Shown here piece by piece: positions 1 through 9,135 of a DNA stretch of 64,000 nucleotides (position 1 is its first letter; every line of letters begins with the position of its first letter). This DNA is from Bacteroidota bacterium (GTDB lineage Bacteria > Bacteroidota > Bacteroidia > Bacteroidales > VadinHA17). Under the pieces are notes generated by a model. It saw only the letters and a list, made by a program, of their open reading frames with translations. It did not search any database and was not told the DNA's origin. The translations under genes and the position numbers were made by a program. The stretch covers positions 35,327 to 99,326 of the forward strand of contig JAKPOU010000066.1 in assembly GCA_029547705.1 (NCBI GenBank), read 5' to 3'.

Positions 1-2
1 GA

Positions 3-1226
3 AGGATTAACGTGCATGCCCGCGGTCAATCCGGAAACCGGCCTGAAATCACCGAAACACTGGCAGAGATGCTGAACAGGGGTGTCACACCCTATGTATG
101 CCAGAAAGGTTCTGTGGGAGCTTCCGGTGATCTTGCCCCTATGTCACAGATAGCCCTTCTCCTCCTTGGTGAGGGAAAAGCATATTTCAGGGGGGAACTG
201 CTCAGCGGAAAAGAAGCCATGGACAGGGCAGGTATTCCCGTTCCCGGACTGCATGCAAGGGACGGACTTGCAACAATCAACGGATCAAACATGCTGACAG
301 CCATGAGTGCCATATGGCTCGTCGACGCGAATAACTGGCTGAAGCAGGCGGAAATAGCAGCCTCAATGTCGCTTGAGGCCCTGAAAGCCAACATGAAACC
401 CTACAATCCGCTCCTTCATGAAGCAAGGGGATTCAGGGGAGCGGTGAGAAGTGCCGGGGCAATCAATAAATGTATTGCCGAAGGTGACCTTGCTGAAGGA
501 AAAGTGAAATCAAAAGTACAGGATGCCTATTCCATGAGATCAACACCCCAGGTTATAGGAGCGGCACATGACATGCTCGCCTTTGCAAGGTCCCAGGTAG
601 AAATTGAACTGAACGGCGTGGGTGATAATCCGGTCTTTTTCCCCGACAGGGATCTTCAGATCTCAGGTGCCAACTTCCAGGGCACCCCGGTAAGCGTTCC
701 GATGGATATGGCCGGTGCCTGTATCACAATGGTCAGCGTAATGTCGGAAAGACGGATGAACCGTCTAAACAATGTTGCCCTCAGTGAAGGCCTGCCGGAT
801 TTCCTGACAAAGGGCGCAGGGATGTTCTCGGGAATGATGCTTAGCCAGTATACGGCCGACACCCTGATAGTTGAACAAAGGATACTGTCAATGCCGGCTT
901 CGATACAGTCTATTCCAGCAGCTGCCGACCAGGAGGATTTTGTTTCAATGGGAATGAATACTGCAATCAAAAACAACCAGATACTTGACTGCGCATACGG
1001 TATCCTGGGCATAGAGTTTATGGCAGCAGCCCAGGCCCTGGATTTCAGAAAGAGTGAATATAAATTCGGCAGGGGCGTTCAGAAAGCTAAGGATGTCATC
1101 AGAAAACATGTCAGCTTCCTGGATATCGACCGCCCTCTCTATCCCGATCATACCCTCATGAAAGAACTCGTGAAATCCTGCGAGATACTTGAGGAGGTGG
1201 AAAAGGAAGTGGGAAAGCTGGAATGA
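3..1226 (+). CDS. Aromatic amino acid ammonia-lyase (histidine ammonia-lyase family), 5' end cut by window
   Basis: Cytosolic lyase of the MIO-cofactor family, which removes ammonia from histidine, tyrosine or phenylalanine. The frame is open from the first bases (codons for R-I-N-V-H-A-R-G), so the gene begins upstream; about 405 residues are present and roughly 100 are missing. The Ala-Ser-Gly triad that cyclises to the MIO electrophile lies in GASGDLAP. The family blocks QDAYSMRSTPQV and QEDFVSMG follow in the usual order, and the C-terminus looks complete. The residue pair that separates HAL from TAL and PAL lies in the missing N-terminal part, so the substrate cannot be read here. HAL-like blocks make histidine ammonia-lyase or a tyrosine-acting relative the best guesses. 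No other hut genes are visible downstream. Confidence 0.9.
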   Translation, partial: RINVHARGQSGNRPEITETLAEMLNRGVTPYVCQKGSVGASGDLAPMSQIALLLLGEGKAYFRGELLSGKEAMDRAGIPVPGLHARDGLATINGSNMLTAMSAIWLVDANNWLKQAEIAASMSLEALKANMKPYNPLLHEARGFRGAVRSAGAINKCIAEGDLAEGKVKSKVQDAYSMRSTPQVIGAAHDMLAFARSQVEIELNGVGDNPVFFPDRDLQISGANFQGTPVSVPMDMAGACITMVSVMSERRMNRLNNVALSEGLPDFLTKGAGMFSGMMLSQYTADTLIVEQRILSMPASIQSIPAAADQEDFVSMGMNTAIKNNQILDCAYGILGIEFMAAAQALDFRKSEYKFGRGVQKAKDVIRKHVSFLDIDRPLYPDHTLMKELVKSCEILEEVEKEVGKLE

Positions 1227-1346
1227 TTTCCTGACCGCCGGATGGTGCAGTTGACAGCAGGGCTATGCTGGTTCTGAACACGCCATATACAGGCCTCACG
1301 GGTCATGCACGGATAAATATTTTACAATTTATTAATACAAAATTTC

Positions 1347-2657
1347 ATGATCATGATGCGAAAACCATTTTTTTTACTGATTCCGGTACTGCTGTGTTCA
1401 GCAATGATATCCCATGCCCAGCAGGTCTACACACCTTCCGCTGAAAACCTGAAAGCCCGTGAATGGTTTCAGGATGCAAAATTCGGAATGTTCATCCACT
1501 GGGGTGTTTATTCAATACTCGGAGATGGTGAATGGGTAATGAACAACCAGAGAATTGACAAGGAGACATACCAGAAGCTTCCTGCCTTCTTCAACCCGCT
1601 GGGCTATGATCCCGCTGAATGGGTTGCAATTGCAAAAAATGCAGGTATGAAGTATATCACCATTACAAGCAAGCATCACGACGGATTCGCCATGTTTGAT
1701 TCAAAGCTCACTGACTGGGACATAGTTGACCGTACACCCTACAAAAAGGATGTCATAAAGATGCTGGCCGACGAATGCAGGAAGGAGGGAATAAAGCTTT
1801 TCTTCTATCACTCCCAGCTTGACTGGTACCAGGAAGATTATTATCCACGGGGCAATACAGGCCAGGCCTCGGGTCGTCCCGACAAAGGCAACTGGTACAG
1901 CTATCTCGATTTCATGGACGGACAGCTTACGGAACTCCTTACAAATTACGGTGAAATAGGCGGTATATGGTTCGACGGTTTCTGGGACAAGAGAAACTCC
2001 GACTGGAGGCTTGATCAGACATACGGTCTGATACACAGGCTTCAGCCCGCATGTCTCGTGGGGAGCAATCATCACCTGACTCCTTTCCCGGGTGAAGATT
2101 TCCAGATGTTCGAAAAGGACCTGCCGGGCCAGCAAACCACCGGTTTCAATCCCGAACAGACAGTGGGGCAGCTTCCGCTGGAAACATGTGAAACAATGAA
2201 CAATTCCTGGGGATTCAACCTGCAGGATAAAAATTATAAATCAACAAAAAGCCTTATCCAGTATCTTGTAAAGGCAGCAGGCTTCAATTCAAACTTTCTG
2301 CTCAATGTGGGTCCCATGCCTGACGGGAAGATACAGCCCGAATTTATCTCGACCCTGAAGGAAATCGGCGAATGGATGAAGAAGAACGGAGAAACTGTTT
2401 ACGGAACGCGGGGCGGTCCGGTAAGTCCCAGGTCATGGGGTGTGACTACACAAAAAGGAAATAAGGTATTTGTGCACATACTCAACCCGGAAGACAATAA
2501 TATCCTCATTCCCGATTTCGGCAAAAAAATCCGGAATATAAGTGCCTTTGGCTCGGGGGTCAGGATAAAGTACAGGCAGGATGCTTTCGGCATTGCCATT
2601 ACCCTGCCTGATAATCTTATAGACGAAACGGATACTATACTGGTTATCGAAATCTAG
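1347..2657 (+). CDS. Alpha-L-fucosidase, GH29 (secreted)
   Basis: Retaining exo-alpha-L-fucosidase, expected to release terminal fucose from glycans outside the cytoplasm. A signal peptide (about residues 1-24, ending SHAQ) precedes a GH29 barrel. The family marker AKFGMFIHWG starts near residue 44, KHHDGF near 109, and the nucleophile is Asp210 in IWFDGFW. At 436 residues it is a typical short bacterial GH29 with a small C-terminal beta domain. The reading frame begins M-I-M-M-R; any of the three ATGs could be used, because the AT-rich leader shows no Shine-Dalgarno sequence. It converges on a second GH29 gene that ends 98 bp away on the other strand. The two proteins share the family motifs but differ clearly, so this is not a recent tandem duplication. 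Confidence 0.95.
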   Translation: MIMMRKPFFLLIPVLLCSAMISHAQQVYTPSAENLKAREWFQDAKFGMFIHWGVYSILGDGEWVMNNQRIDKETYQKLPAFFNPLGYDPAEWVAIAKNAGMKYITITSKHHDGFAMFDSKLTDWDIVDRTPYKKDVIKMLADECRKEGIKLFFYHSQLDWYQEDYYPRGNTGQASGRPDKGNWYSYLDFMDGQLTELLTNYGEIGGIWFDGFWDKRNSDWRLDQTYGLIHRLQPACLVGSNHHLTPFPGEDFQMFEKDLPGQQTTGFNPEQTVGQLPLETCETMNNSWGFNLQDKNYKSTKSLIQYLVKAAGFNSNFLLNVGPMPDGKIQPEFISTLKEIGEWMKKNGETVYGTRGGPVSPRSWGVTTQKGNKVFVHILNPEDNNILIPDFGKKIRNISAFGSGVRIKYRQDAFGIAITLPDNLIDETDTILVIEI

Positions 2658-2754
2658 TTCACGGCTCAATCTTTCCCTGAAGACCTGCTGTGCCGGCCTG
2701 AGGCAGAATACTCCGTAACAAGGAATGCGGCCCCTGAAAAGGAGCTGCATTTCC

Positions 2755-4110
2755 TTATTTCAGAAACACCTCAAGCACCGGGATTTCTGCCGGGGGCTTA
2801 AGTACCGGAAGCGTTAGCGACAGGTCATTCTTGCCGCCTTCCCGGGGGGCTGACATGCTTATTTCTGAAGCATCATGGAGGAACTGGACATATTTTATCC
2901 TGTCAGCCATATCTTCAAGAGTGAGTCTTCCGAGCGGATAGGCAAGCAAATGAATATAGAGCCTGTTTGTTGACGGATTATATGTCAGAAGAGTGTTTTC
3001 AGGCGTCCTGAATCCTGCCGGTGCTTCGGTACATCCGTAAATGGAACGGCTGTTCACCTTCATCCAGTCGCCCATGGCATCCAGTCTTTCCTTTGCCCTG
3101 TAATCGAATTCGCCCCTTGCCGTCGGGCCTACATTCAGAAGCAGGTTGCCTCCCTTGCTTACTGATTCTATGAGTAGTTCAAGCAGCTGGGCCGGGCTCT
3201 TCCATGTTGTCTCATCACGGTAATAACCCCACGATCCGGAGAAAGTCTGGCAGGTTTCCCAGGGTACTCTCCGGCCGTCAACTTCAGGCCATTTTGCAAC
3301 CTTATACTGCTCAGGGGTTGTAAAATCCCATCCTCCCTCAACATCTCGCAGATCAAGGCGGTCATCCACAATAATGCCGGGCTGAAGTGAACGGGCCAGC
3401 TTCAGCAGGTTTTCCGAATCCCAGTCATCGCGACCCTTGCCGTTTTTTCCGGGAAATGAGAAATCAAACCACATAATGCTTATTTCCCCGTAATTGGTAA
3501 GCAACTCCCTTACCTGGTTCTTCATATATTCCCGGTATTTGTTCATGTCCTTTCCCCGGTTCAGTTTTTCATATGCGGCATCCGTTTCCTGCCGCTGCGG
3601 ATGGTTCCTGTCAATCGTATAGTCGGGATGATGCCAGTCAATCAGTGAATAATAAAAACCGACCTTCAACCCCTCCGCCCTGAATGCCTCGACAAACTCT
3701 TTTATCAGATCCCTTTTTGCCGGTGTATTGGTCGATTTATAGTCAGTGTATTTCGAATCGAACAGACAGAATCCTTCATGATGCTTTGCGGTCAGTACAA
3801 CATACTTCATCCCTGCCTGCCTGGCCATCCTGGCCCATTCCTGAGGATTATAAAGATCCGGATCAAACATCTCGAAATATTTCCGGTACTGCTCCGCTGT
3901 GATTCTCTCCCTGTTCATTATCCATTCATGCCTTGCCGGCAGGGCATACAGGCCCCAGTGAATAAACATTCCGAAACGTGCTTCAGTCCACCATTTCATT
4001 CTCGCCATTTTCTGCGCTTCAGTTTCTTTCGGAAGCTGTGCCCGCGAAAGCTGAGGGGATATGAGCAGAAAAACCATAATTATAACTGTGATAAAGGTTC
4101 TGTTCTTCAT
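2755..4110 (-). CDS. Alpha-L-fucosidase, GH29 (second paralogue, secreted)
   Basis: Secreted GH29 alpha-L-fucosidase of 451 residues. The signal peptide ends about residue 24 (LSRAQ). Family motifs follow in order: ARFGMFIHWG near residue 44, AKHHEGF near 108, and the nucleophile Asp216 in IMWFDFSF. A C-terminal beta domain of about 80 residues comes after the barrel. It lies 30 bp downstream of the Mut7-C gene on the same strand and could be read through from it. The sequence following the nucleophile differs from the other fucosidase (FSFPG here, GFWDK there), which suggests different linkage or aglycone preference. Confidence 0.95.
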   Translation of the reverse strand: MKNRTFITVIIMVFLLISPQLSRAQLPKETEAQKMARMKWWTEARFGMFIHWGLYALPARHEWIMNRERITAEQYRKYFEMFDPDLYNPQEWARMARQAGMKYVVLTAKHHEGFCLFDSKYTDYKSTNTPAKRDLIKEFVEAFRAEGLKVGFYYSLIDWHHPDYTIDRNHPQRQETDAAYEKLNRGKDMNKYREYMKNQVRELLTNYGEISIMWFDFSFPGKNGKGRDDWDSENLLKLARSLQPGIIVDDRLDLRDVEGGWDFTTPEQYKVAKWPEVDGRRVPWETCQTFSGSWGYYRDETTWKSPAQLLELLIESVSKGGNLLLNVGPTARGEFDYRAKERLDAMGDWMKVNSRSIYGCTEAPAGFRTPENTLLTYNPSTNRLYIHLLAYPLGRLTLEDMADRIKYVQFLHDASEISMSAPREGGKNDLSLTLPVLKPPAEIPVLEVFLK

Positions 4111-4140
4111 ACTTTCCTTTTTTTGAATTAATACTGTGGT

Positions 4141-4908
4141 TTATAAATTTAATTCTTCCCTGTCTAAATTAAGCAAATTCCCGATTTCTTTTTTCATGTT
4201 CTCATAATGGGAGCCTTCCCAGTAGATTTTGCCACATCCCCCGCATTTGCGGAAACGCTGGTAATATTGCCTGGTCCTTGGAGGGAGATCTGCAGACACT
4301 TCCTCCTTGCTTATTTCTGAAAGCAGGCCGTTGCATTCCATACATCTGGTAAAAATCTTCAGATCATTTCTCAGGTCAAATCTGTCCGCTATCTCCCTTA
4401 TCTGTTCCCTCGGGTCGGAAGACCGGACCCAGTATCCGTGAGTGACACGCCTGTTTTTAAGCAGCTGCCTGTCACGGGTAAGTATCACCCGCTTCTGGGA
4501 TACGGAAAGCTCAACAATCTCCCTGTCGTCATAAGTCCGTTCAAACAGAGTGTCAAAGCCAAGCAGTCTCATATATCTTACCAGTTTGCCCAGATGCACG
4601 TCGGCGATGAATTTCAGCGTTCTCAGAGGTTCCTGCCTGAGACGGGTGACCCCACTGATATTAAAGCTTTCAAAAACGGGATAAACGGAAATATGATCCT
4701 CATTTCCGGGTTTATAGGAAAAATCAACCGGTCTGCCGTTCACAAGTATCAGATCAATTTCCGTATGAGGAACGCCTAGCGACTCAATAACATCCTTTAT
4801 TGAGGGATCTCCCCTGAATGAATGCTGAAATGACTGTTGTTTCCTGCCGGATGGCAGAAAATCATTCAGTTCCTCATAAAACCGGAAATATGCTGTCTTG
4901 TTTTTCAT
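4141..4908 (-). CDS. Mut7-C RNase domain protein with N-terminal ubiquitin-like domain
   Basis: Predicted cytosolic PIN-fold nuclease of the Mut7-C family; its physiological RNA target is unknown. Residues about 1-90 look like the ubiquitin-like (Ub-Mut7C) domain, with VNGRPVDF and a conserved NEDHISVYP stretch. The nuclease domain begins at FIADVHLGKLVRYMR, with Asp103, Asp127/128 and Asp146 (ILTRDRQL) as likely metal-binding acids. A C-terminal zinc ribbon has C189-x2-C192 and C222-x2-C225. The length (255 aa) fits the two-domain architecture. It sits between an alcohol dehydrogenase and a fucosidase on one strand, 108 bp and 30 bp from them. Any role in sugar use is not supported by the protein itself. 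Confidence 0.85.
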   Translation of the reverse strand: MKNKTAYFRFYEELNDFLPSGRKQQSFQHSFRGDPSIKDVIESLGVPHTEIDLILVNGRPVDFSYKPGNEDHISVYPVFESFNISGVTRLRQEPLRTLKFIADVHLGKLVRYMRLLGFDTLFERTYDDREIVELSVSQKRVILTRDRQLLKNRRVTHGYWVRSSDPREQIREIADRFDLRNDLKIFTRCMECNGLLSEISKEEVSADLPPRTRQYYQRFRKCGGCGKIYWEGSHYENMKKEIGNLLNLDREELNL

Positions 4909-5016
4909 TTTTCTGATTCCGGACGTTCCTGCTCATTCTCCTGAAATGAACCTGGTGAACCAGGAAACCCGGAGTTGCTGAATACCGTGGAAACATCATG
5001 ATCCTTGCGGAAAAGT

Positions 5017-6195
5017 TTAAAAATATCTTTTCTGAAGTACAGCCATCAGATCTTCCGTGTCCAGTTTCACAGGATTGTTCTTGGATTCGGTGTTCAGAGC
5101 TATTTCCGGCAGATCGTTCTCACTGATACCGGCCTGCCTGAGCCCGGGGAGATTCAGTCCGGCCGTCAGTTCATAGAGATATTCAATGAATTCATCAATC
5201 AGCCGCTCATCACTTTTCTTCCCGGCATCATCTATGAAAAGCCGTGCAAGCGATGCATATCTGGCGAGGAAGGGTCCGCTGCCGGATTGCTCTCTCAGCC
5301 GTCTCACCGTCATCTCATTGGAAGCTGCCATAAGGCTGCCGCAGATAAGTCCGTGCGGTATATCATACAAGGCTCCTGCCGCTGAGGCAAAACCATGAAC
5401 GACTCCCAGTCCGGCATTAGCAAGGCAGATACCCGAGGTAAGTGCTGCAAAAGCCATTCCCGTTCTTGCATCACTGTCCTTTCCATTCCGGAAGACCCTG
5501 GTCAGGGATGCCCTGACTGCCTTCAGCCCTTCGGTCGCCAGGGCATCAGTATATTCATTTGACCGGGTTGAAAGATATGCTTCGGTCAGCTGGGTAAAAC
5601 AATCCATTCCTGAAGCAGCAGTAACTTCCGGCGGGCATGAAATGGTCAGATCAGGATCAACCAGGGCTGTATCGGGAACGAAATTGTCATGCCGCAGGGA
5701 TTTTTTGAAGCCATCCTTCCCCACTCTTGAAATTACTGAATTCTTTGTTGCTTCACTGCCTGTTCCGGCTGTCGTCGGCACGGCAATAAAGGGAATTTTT
5801 GTTCCGGGATGCTCTCTGAAACCGACCCCTTCAAGGTAGTCCCTTACATTACCTTCAACAGTCAGCATGGCAGAAATTGCCTTTCCGGCATCCATCACAC
5901 TCCCACCGCCCACCGAAACAACAAGGTCAGGCGGATGTTTCCTGTAATGACTTACTGCATCATCAATCAGCCTGTCGGATGGTTCACCGCTGACAACAAG
6001 CTTCTCCACCTCAATCCCTTCTTCTTCCAGAACTCCTGCAAAGCTGAGTCCGGGAAAATTCTCCATTGCCGAAAATCTCCCGGAAACAAGAAGCATCCTG
6101 TTCCCGAAATTTCTGATAAGGGCAGGCAGCTCCCGGGATTTTCCCCTGCCGAAAATTATAAGCGGCAGTCTGCTGAACCGGAATGATTCTATCAT
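5017..6195 (-). CDS. Iron-type (group III) alcohol dehydrogenase
   Basis: NAD(P)-dependent alcohol or aldehyde oxidoreductase of the Fe-ADH family. The Rossmann-like half carries GGGSVMDAGKA (about 96-106) and TTAGTGSEAT (about 141-150). Expected metal ligands are Asp198, position 202, His267 and His281. Position 202 is Gln (MDCFTQLTEAY) where a His ligand is usual, and position 271, commonly a conserved His, is Ser. The metal site may therefore be altered, or the enzyme belongs to a divergent subgroup. Its ATG overlaps the stop of the ABM gene by one base (TAATG), so the two are translationally coupled. With two fucosidases nearby, a FucO-like lactaldehyde reductase is conceivable but unproven. 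Confidence 0.88.
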   Translation of the reverse strand: MIESFRFSRLPLIIFGRGKSRELPALIRNFGNRMLLVSGRFSAMENFPGLSFAGVLEEEGIEVEKLVVSGEPSDRLIDDAVSHYRKHPPDLVVSVGGGSVMDAGKAISAMLTVEGNVRDYLEGVGFREHPGTKIPFIAVPTTAGTGSEATKNSVISRVGKDGFKKSLRHDNFVPDTALVDPDLTISCPPEVTAASGMDCFTQLTEAYLSTRSNEYTDALATEGLKAVRASLTRVFRNGKDSDARTGMAFAALTSGICLANAGLGVVHGFASAAGALYDIPHGLICGSLMAASNEMTVRRLREQSGSGPFLARYASLARLFIDDAGKKSDERLIDEFIEYLYELTAGLNLPGLRQAGISENDLPEIALNTESKNNPVKLDTEDLMAVLQKRYF

Positions 6196-6497
6196 TATTC
6201 CCGCTTATCGGGTTTCAGAATATTGTATCTGACTCCCTTACGGGGTTCCGCCATCATACCGGCAACTTTGTCGCGCCATTTCAGATAGTGAGCAGTCTGC
6301 TTGTGTGCTTCCACATCCTTTTCCGATTCATAGGCTTCATAAACCATAAACCTGGCCGGGTCATCCGCCTGCTGGATAAAATCAAACCTGAAATTTCCGG
6401 CTTCCTTTACCGATTCATTATGATTTTCTTCAGTTGCTTTTATAAAATCCCCGATCGACTCGGGTTTAACATGTACATAAACACAGGTAACAATCAT
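6195..6497 (-). CDS. ABM-domain protein (putative quinol monooxygenase / YgiN-like)
   Basis: Small dimeric ferredoxin-like-fold protein of 100 residues from the antibiotic-biosynthesis-monooxygenase family. The N-terminal strand MIVTCVYVHVKPE, the central DFIQQADDPARFMVYEAYES and the HKQTAHYLKWRDKV helix with its conserved His are typical. Members include quinol monooxygenases, heme-degrading enzymes and many of unknown role; nothing here picks out the substrate. It is translationally coupled to the downstream alcohol dehydrogenase by a one-base overlap, which suggests both act on one small carbonyl or quinone compound. It is separated by 123 bp from the upstream MFS permease, and that gap holds one copy of a dispersed repeat. 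Confidence 0.8.
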   Translation of the reverse strand: MIVTCVYVHVKPESIGDFIKATEENHNESVKEAGNFRFDFIQQADDPARFMVYEAYESEKDVEAHKQTAHYLKWRDKVAGMMAEPRKGVRYNILKPDKRE

Positions 6498-6551
6498 TTC
6501 TCGTATTTTTAAGTAAAAATAAGTTTTCTGTCATAAAAACCCATTGTATCA

Positions 6552-6589
6552 GCACATCGTCACGCTACCGGGACTCTTGCCGGAAATCA
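6552..6589. repeat. Dispersed 38-bp repeat with small hairpin, copy 1
   Basis: This starts GCACATC and, 16 bases after that start, carries CCGGGACTnTnsCCGGAAATCA. The same two blocks at the same spacing recur at 10442-10479; I count 27 of 38 positions identical. The CCGG...CCGG part can fold into a small stem. It sits between the MFS gene and the ABM gene. Function unknown. Confidence 0.45.
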
Positions 6590-6620
6590 GGGTCCGGGCA
6601 GCCTGGTCTGCAACAGGCAA

Positions 6621-7817
6621 TTATCTGGCAACATCAATTTCCTTCTTTTCCTTGAAGAAAAAGATGAAACAAACAAGGACGGCAACCGCAATATAGGTTG
6701 GAATGAACCATATCTTCTGCCACTGGTAAACCTGGCCGGCACTGTAGTAATTGGTCACAAAGCCGGAAACCCAGGTGCCAATGAACATTCCCAGCCCGTA
6801 GGTAACAAAGGTGAATAGTCCCTGTGAAGCACTCTTTATCCTCTCATTCGACTTTTTCTCGGTGTACATATAGCCTGTCACAAAGAAAAAGTCATAGCAG
6901 ATCCCATGAAGAATTATTCCGGCATAAAGCATCCAGGCATTCGGTCCCATGTCGCCGAATGCAAAACAGACATACCTGGCTATCCATGCCGACATTCCGA
7001 TAAGCAGCATGTTCTTGACACCTATTCTGTTGAAAAGGAAAGGTATTGCCAGGATGAAAAGGGCTTCCGAAATCTGACCCATCACCATTTTACCGGCAGC
7101 ATTATGCATTCCTGCCTGATTAAGAAACAGGTTTGCGAATCCGAAATAGAAGGAAAGGGGTATGCAGACAAATATGGCGGCTATAAAAAAGATCAGATAG
7201 GGCTTGTCGCGGAAAAGTACAAAAGCATCAACACCCATTATTGATTTTACTGAGGTGGGCTCCCTGGCAGGAGGCGGAGTATCGGGAAGAATAAAACTGA
7301 ATAAACCAAGTGCAACTGAAACTACTGCGGCCATGATAAATGTTCCGGTTGTTTGTTCGATGCCCAGTGCAGCTATCATAAATCCTGCAATAACCCAGCC
7401 CACGGTTCCGAACACCCTGACAAGTGGAAACTGCTTGCCCGGATCTGTCATCTGCCTGAATGCCACACTGTTTGACAGACCTATCGTAGGCATGTAGGCA
7501 AGCGAATAAAGAAGGATAACCCAGTAAAAAGTACTGTTTGTGGTTACCCTGGCTGCCAGGAAAAGTAATACGCCGCCAATCAGGTGGAGTACTCCCATAA
7601 CTTTCTGGGCGGCAAAAAATCTGTCAGCCACCATGCCAATAAAAAACGGGGAGATCATGGTTGCGATTGCCAGTGCAGAATAGGCAGCTCCTATCTGTAT
7701 GCCGGTGGAACCAAGAAATTTGGTCATGAATGTTCCCATCGTAACATACCATGATCCCCATACGTAGTATTGAAGAAACATCATCAGTCCGAGAACAAAG
7801 CTGGTTTTTGGTTTCAT
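6621..7817 (-). CDS. MFS permease, nucleoside:H+ symporter family-like
   Basis: Inner-membrane secondary transporter of 398 residues with about 12 hydrophobic segments. The N-terminus (MFLQYYVWGSWYVTMGTFM) and the following GAAYSALAIATMISPFFIGMV helix resemble the NupG/XapB nucleoside:H+ symporter group. In Bacteroidota this group is also often linked to sugar metabolism genes. A basic tail (FFFKEKKEIDVAR) is cytosolic. It lies upstream of the ABM and alcohol dehydrogenase genes on the same strand, and an uptake role for a sugar or nucleoside used by that group is possible. No substrate-determining residues can be named from sequence alone. Confidence 0.85.
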   Translation of the reverse strand: MKPKTSFVLGLMMFLQYYVWGSWYVTMGTFMTKFLGSTGIQIGAAYSALAIATMISPFFIGMVADRFFAAQKVMGVLHLIGGVLLFLAARVTTNSTFYWVILLYSLAYMPTIGLSNSVAFRQMTDPGKQFPLVRVFGTVGWVIAGFMIAALGIEQTTGTFIMAAVVSVALGLFSFILPDTPPPAREPTSVKSIMGVDAFVLFRDKPYLIFFIAAIFVCIPLSFYFGFANLFLNQAGMHNAAGKMVMGQISEALFILAIPFLFNRIGVKNMLLIGMSAWIARYVCFAFGDMGPNAWMLYAGIILHGICYDFFFVTGYMYTEKKSNERIKSASQGLFTFVTYGLGMFIGTWVSGFVTNYYSAGQVYQWQKIWFIPTYIAVAVLVCFIFFFKEKKEIDVAR

Positions 7818-7938
7818 AATCAGTAGATTTCAGGTTTTTTTACTCAAATTGGATATGTTTCCGGAGCTGTTCCTGTGTACAGAGTACTTCCGGTGCTTTA
7901 AAATTAAAAAATTGAATCAGAATAAAAAACGGTTTTAA

Positions 7939-9135
7939 TCAGTCAAAGGGCGCCCTGACAATTCCCGAACCGATATCCGCGGGTAAGAATCCGGCTTTCA
8001 TGCCCTCATAGTTAGCAGAACCCATCAGTTTATCCGTGAGTATTGTCCCTTTCAGGGCATTTTCATTTCTGAGTTTCTGTGCCCAGAGTGCAGCCACGCC
8101 TGCAACATGAGGCGTTGCCATACTGGTTCCGCTCAACAGTTCAAGGCCTCCGCCCCGTTTTGCCGATAATATTCCGACTCCCGGTGCTGACACCCTTGCT
8201 CCGGTATTGGAAAAAGAAGCAACCGTATAACCATCTGATACTTTGTTCAATGCTGCGACCGAAATCATTCCCTCAGCCACAGCCGGCGGACTGACGGAAA
8301 TTACATAGTCCGGATTCACATTCCGGCGGCTTTCATTGCCTGCTGCGGCAACAAGAAGGCAGGGCTGGCGAAAATCTCCCAGCACCCTTATCATTGCAGC
8401 AAGCCGTTCAAAAAGAAGCACATTGCTCCTGTAGCCTTCAAGTGCCATTGAAGTTGCAAGATCCACAGGTATCCCCTTTCCTGTAAGCTGACCAACATAG
8501 CCCGGGAAATCAATGCCAAACGACATTGAGACAATATTTGCACCATTCTGAACAGCCCACTGAATTCCCTCCGTGACTATATCGCTGCTGCTGCCGCCTT
8601 TTCCCAGTATTTTTCCAATAAGGGCTTTTTTAATTCCGGGAGCCACACCTATCCGGGATCCGGATACATTTCTCCCGAAAACAGTTCCGGCACAATGGGT
8701 TCCGTGACCAACTATATCGTTGTCAGCCTCTGAGGTGAAATTTTTCCTTATCAGTTCAATTCCCTCGAAAGAGGGATGATCCGGATCAATTCCTGTATCC
8801 AGCAGGGCAACCACGATGCCTGAACCATCAAAGGGAGATATGTCTGCCCCGACAGCTTCTATCCCCCAGGAATCCCTTGCAGCCGTGGATACATCACCCG
8901 GCTCCCTGTCCACGGGAGCAATCAGTTTCACCGGTATCGCCGGAGCAATGGCGGCAATATCCTTCATTCCTGCTATCTCAGCAGCTTTTTGCCTGGTAAG
9001 ATCATCATATTCAATCTTTACAGGTTCAACATCAACCATGGCTCCGGAATCAGCCTGCAAGGTCTTAACGCTGTCAAGAGGTTCTGCCGGCCCGTGAATC
9101 TGAAACTGACGTAAAATAACATGCCTGACTTTCAT
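7939..9135 (-). CDS. Subtilisin-like serine peptidase (S8), no signal peptide
   Basis: Serine endopeptidase of the subtilase family with a complete triad. Asp113 is in LLDTGID, His144 in GHGTHCAG and Ser338 in GTSMATPH; the oxyanion Asn267 is in AAAGNES. Residues 1-75 form a charged beta-rich segment that could be an inhibitor-type prodomain. No signal peptide or lipobox is visible from the chosen ATG, and the frame offers no hydrophobic N-terminal extension. The enzyme is therefore predicted to be cytosolic or exported by another route. An insert of about 40 residues lies between the SMSFGIDF and LVAAAGNES strands. It is 121 bp upstream of the MFS gene, and a functional link is not evident. 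Confidence 0.92.
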   Translation of the reverse strand: MKVRHVILRQFQIHGPAEPLDSVKTLQADSGAMVDVEPVKIEYDDLTRQKAAEIAGMKDIAAIAPAIPVKLIAPVDREPGDVSTAARDSWGIEAVGADISPFDGSGIVVALLDTGIDPDHPSFEGIELIRKNFTSEADNDIVGHGTHCAGTVFGRNVSGSRIGVAPGIKKALIGKILGKGGSSSDIVTEGIQWAVQNGANIVSMSFGIDFPGYVGQLTGKGIPVDLATSMALEGYRSNVLLFERLAAMIRVLGDFRQPCLLVAAAGNESRRNVNPDYVISVSPPAVAEGMISVAALNKVSDGYTVASFSNTGARVSAPGVGILSAKRGGGLELLSGTSMATPHVAGVAALWAQKLRNENALKGTILTDKLMGSANYEGMKAGFLPADIGSGIVRAPFD

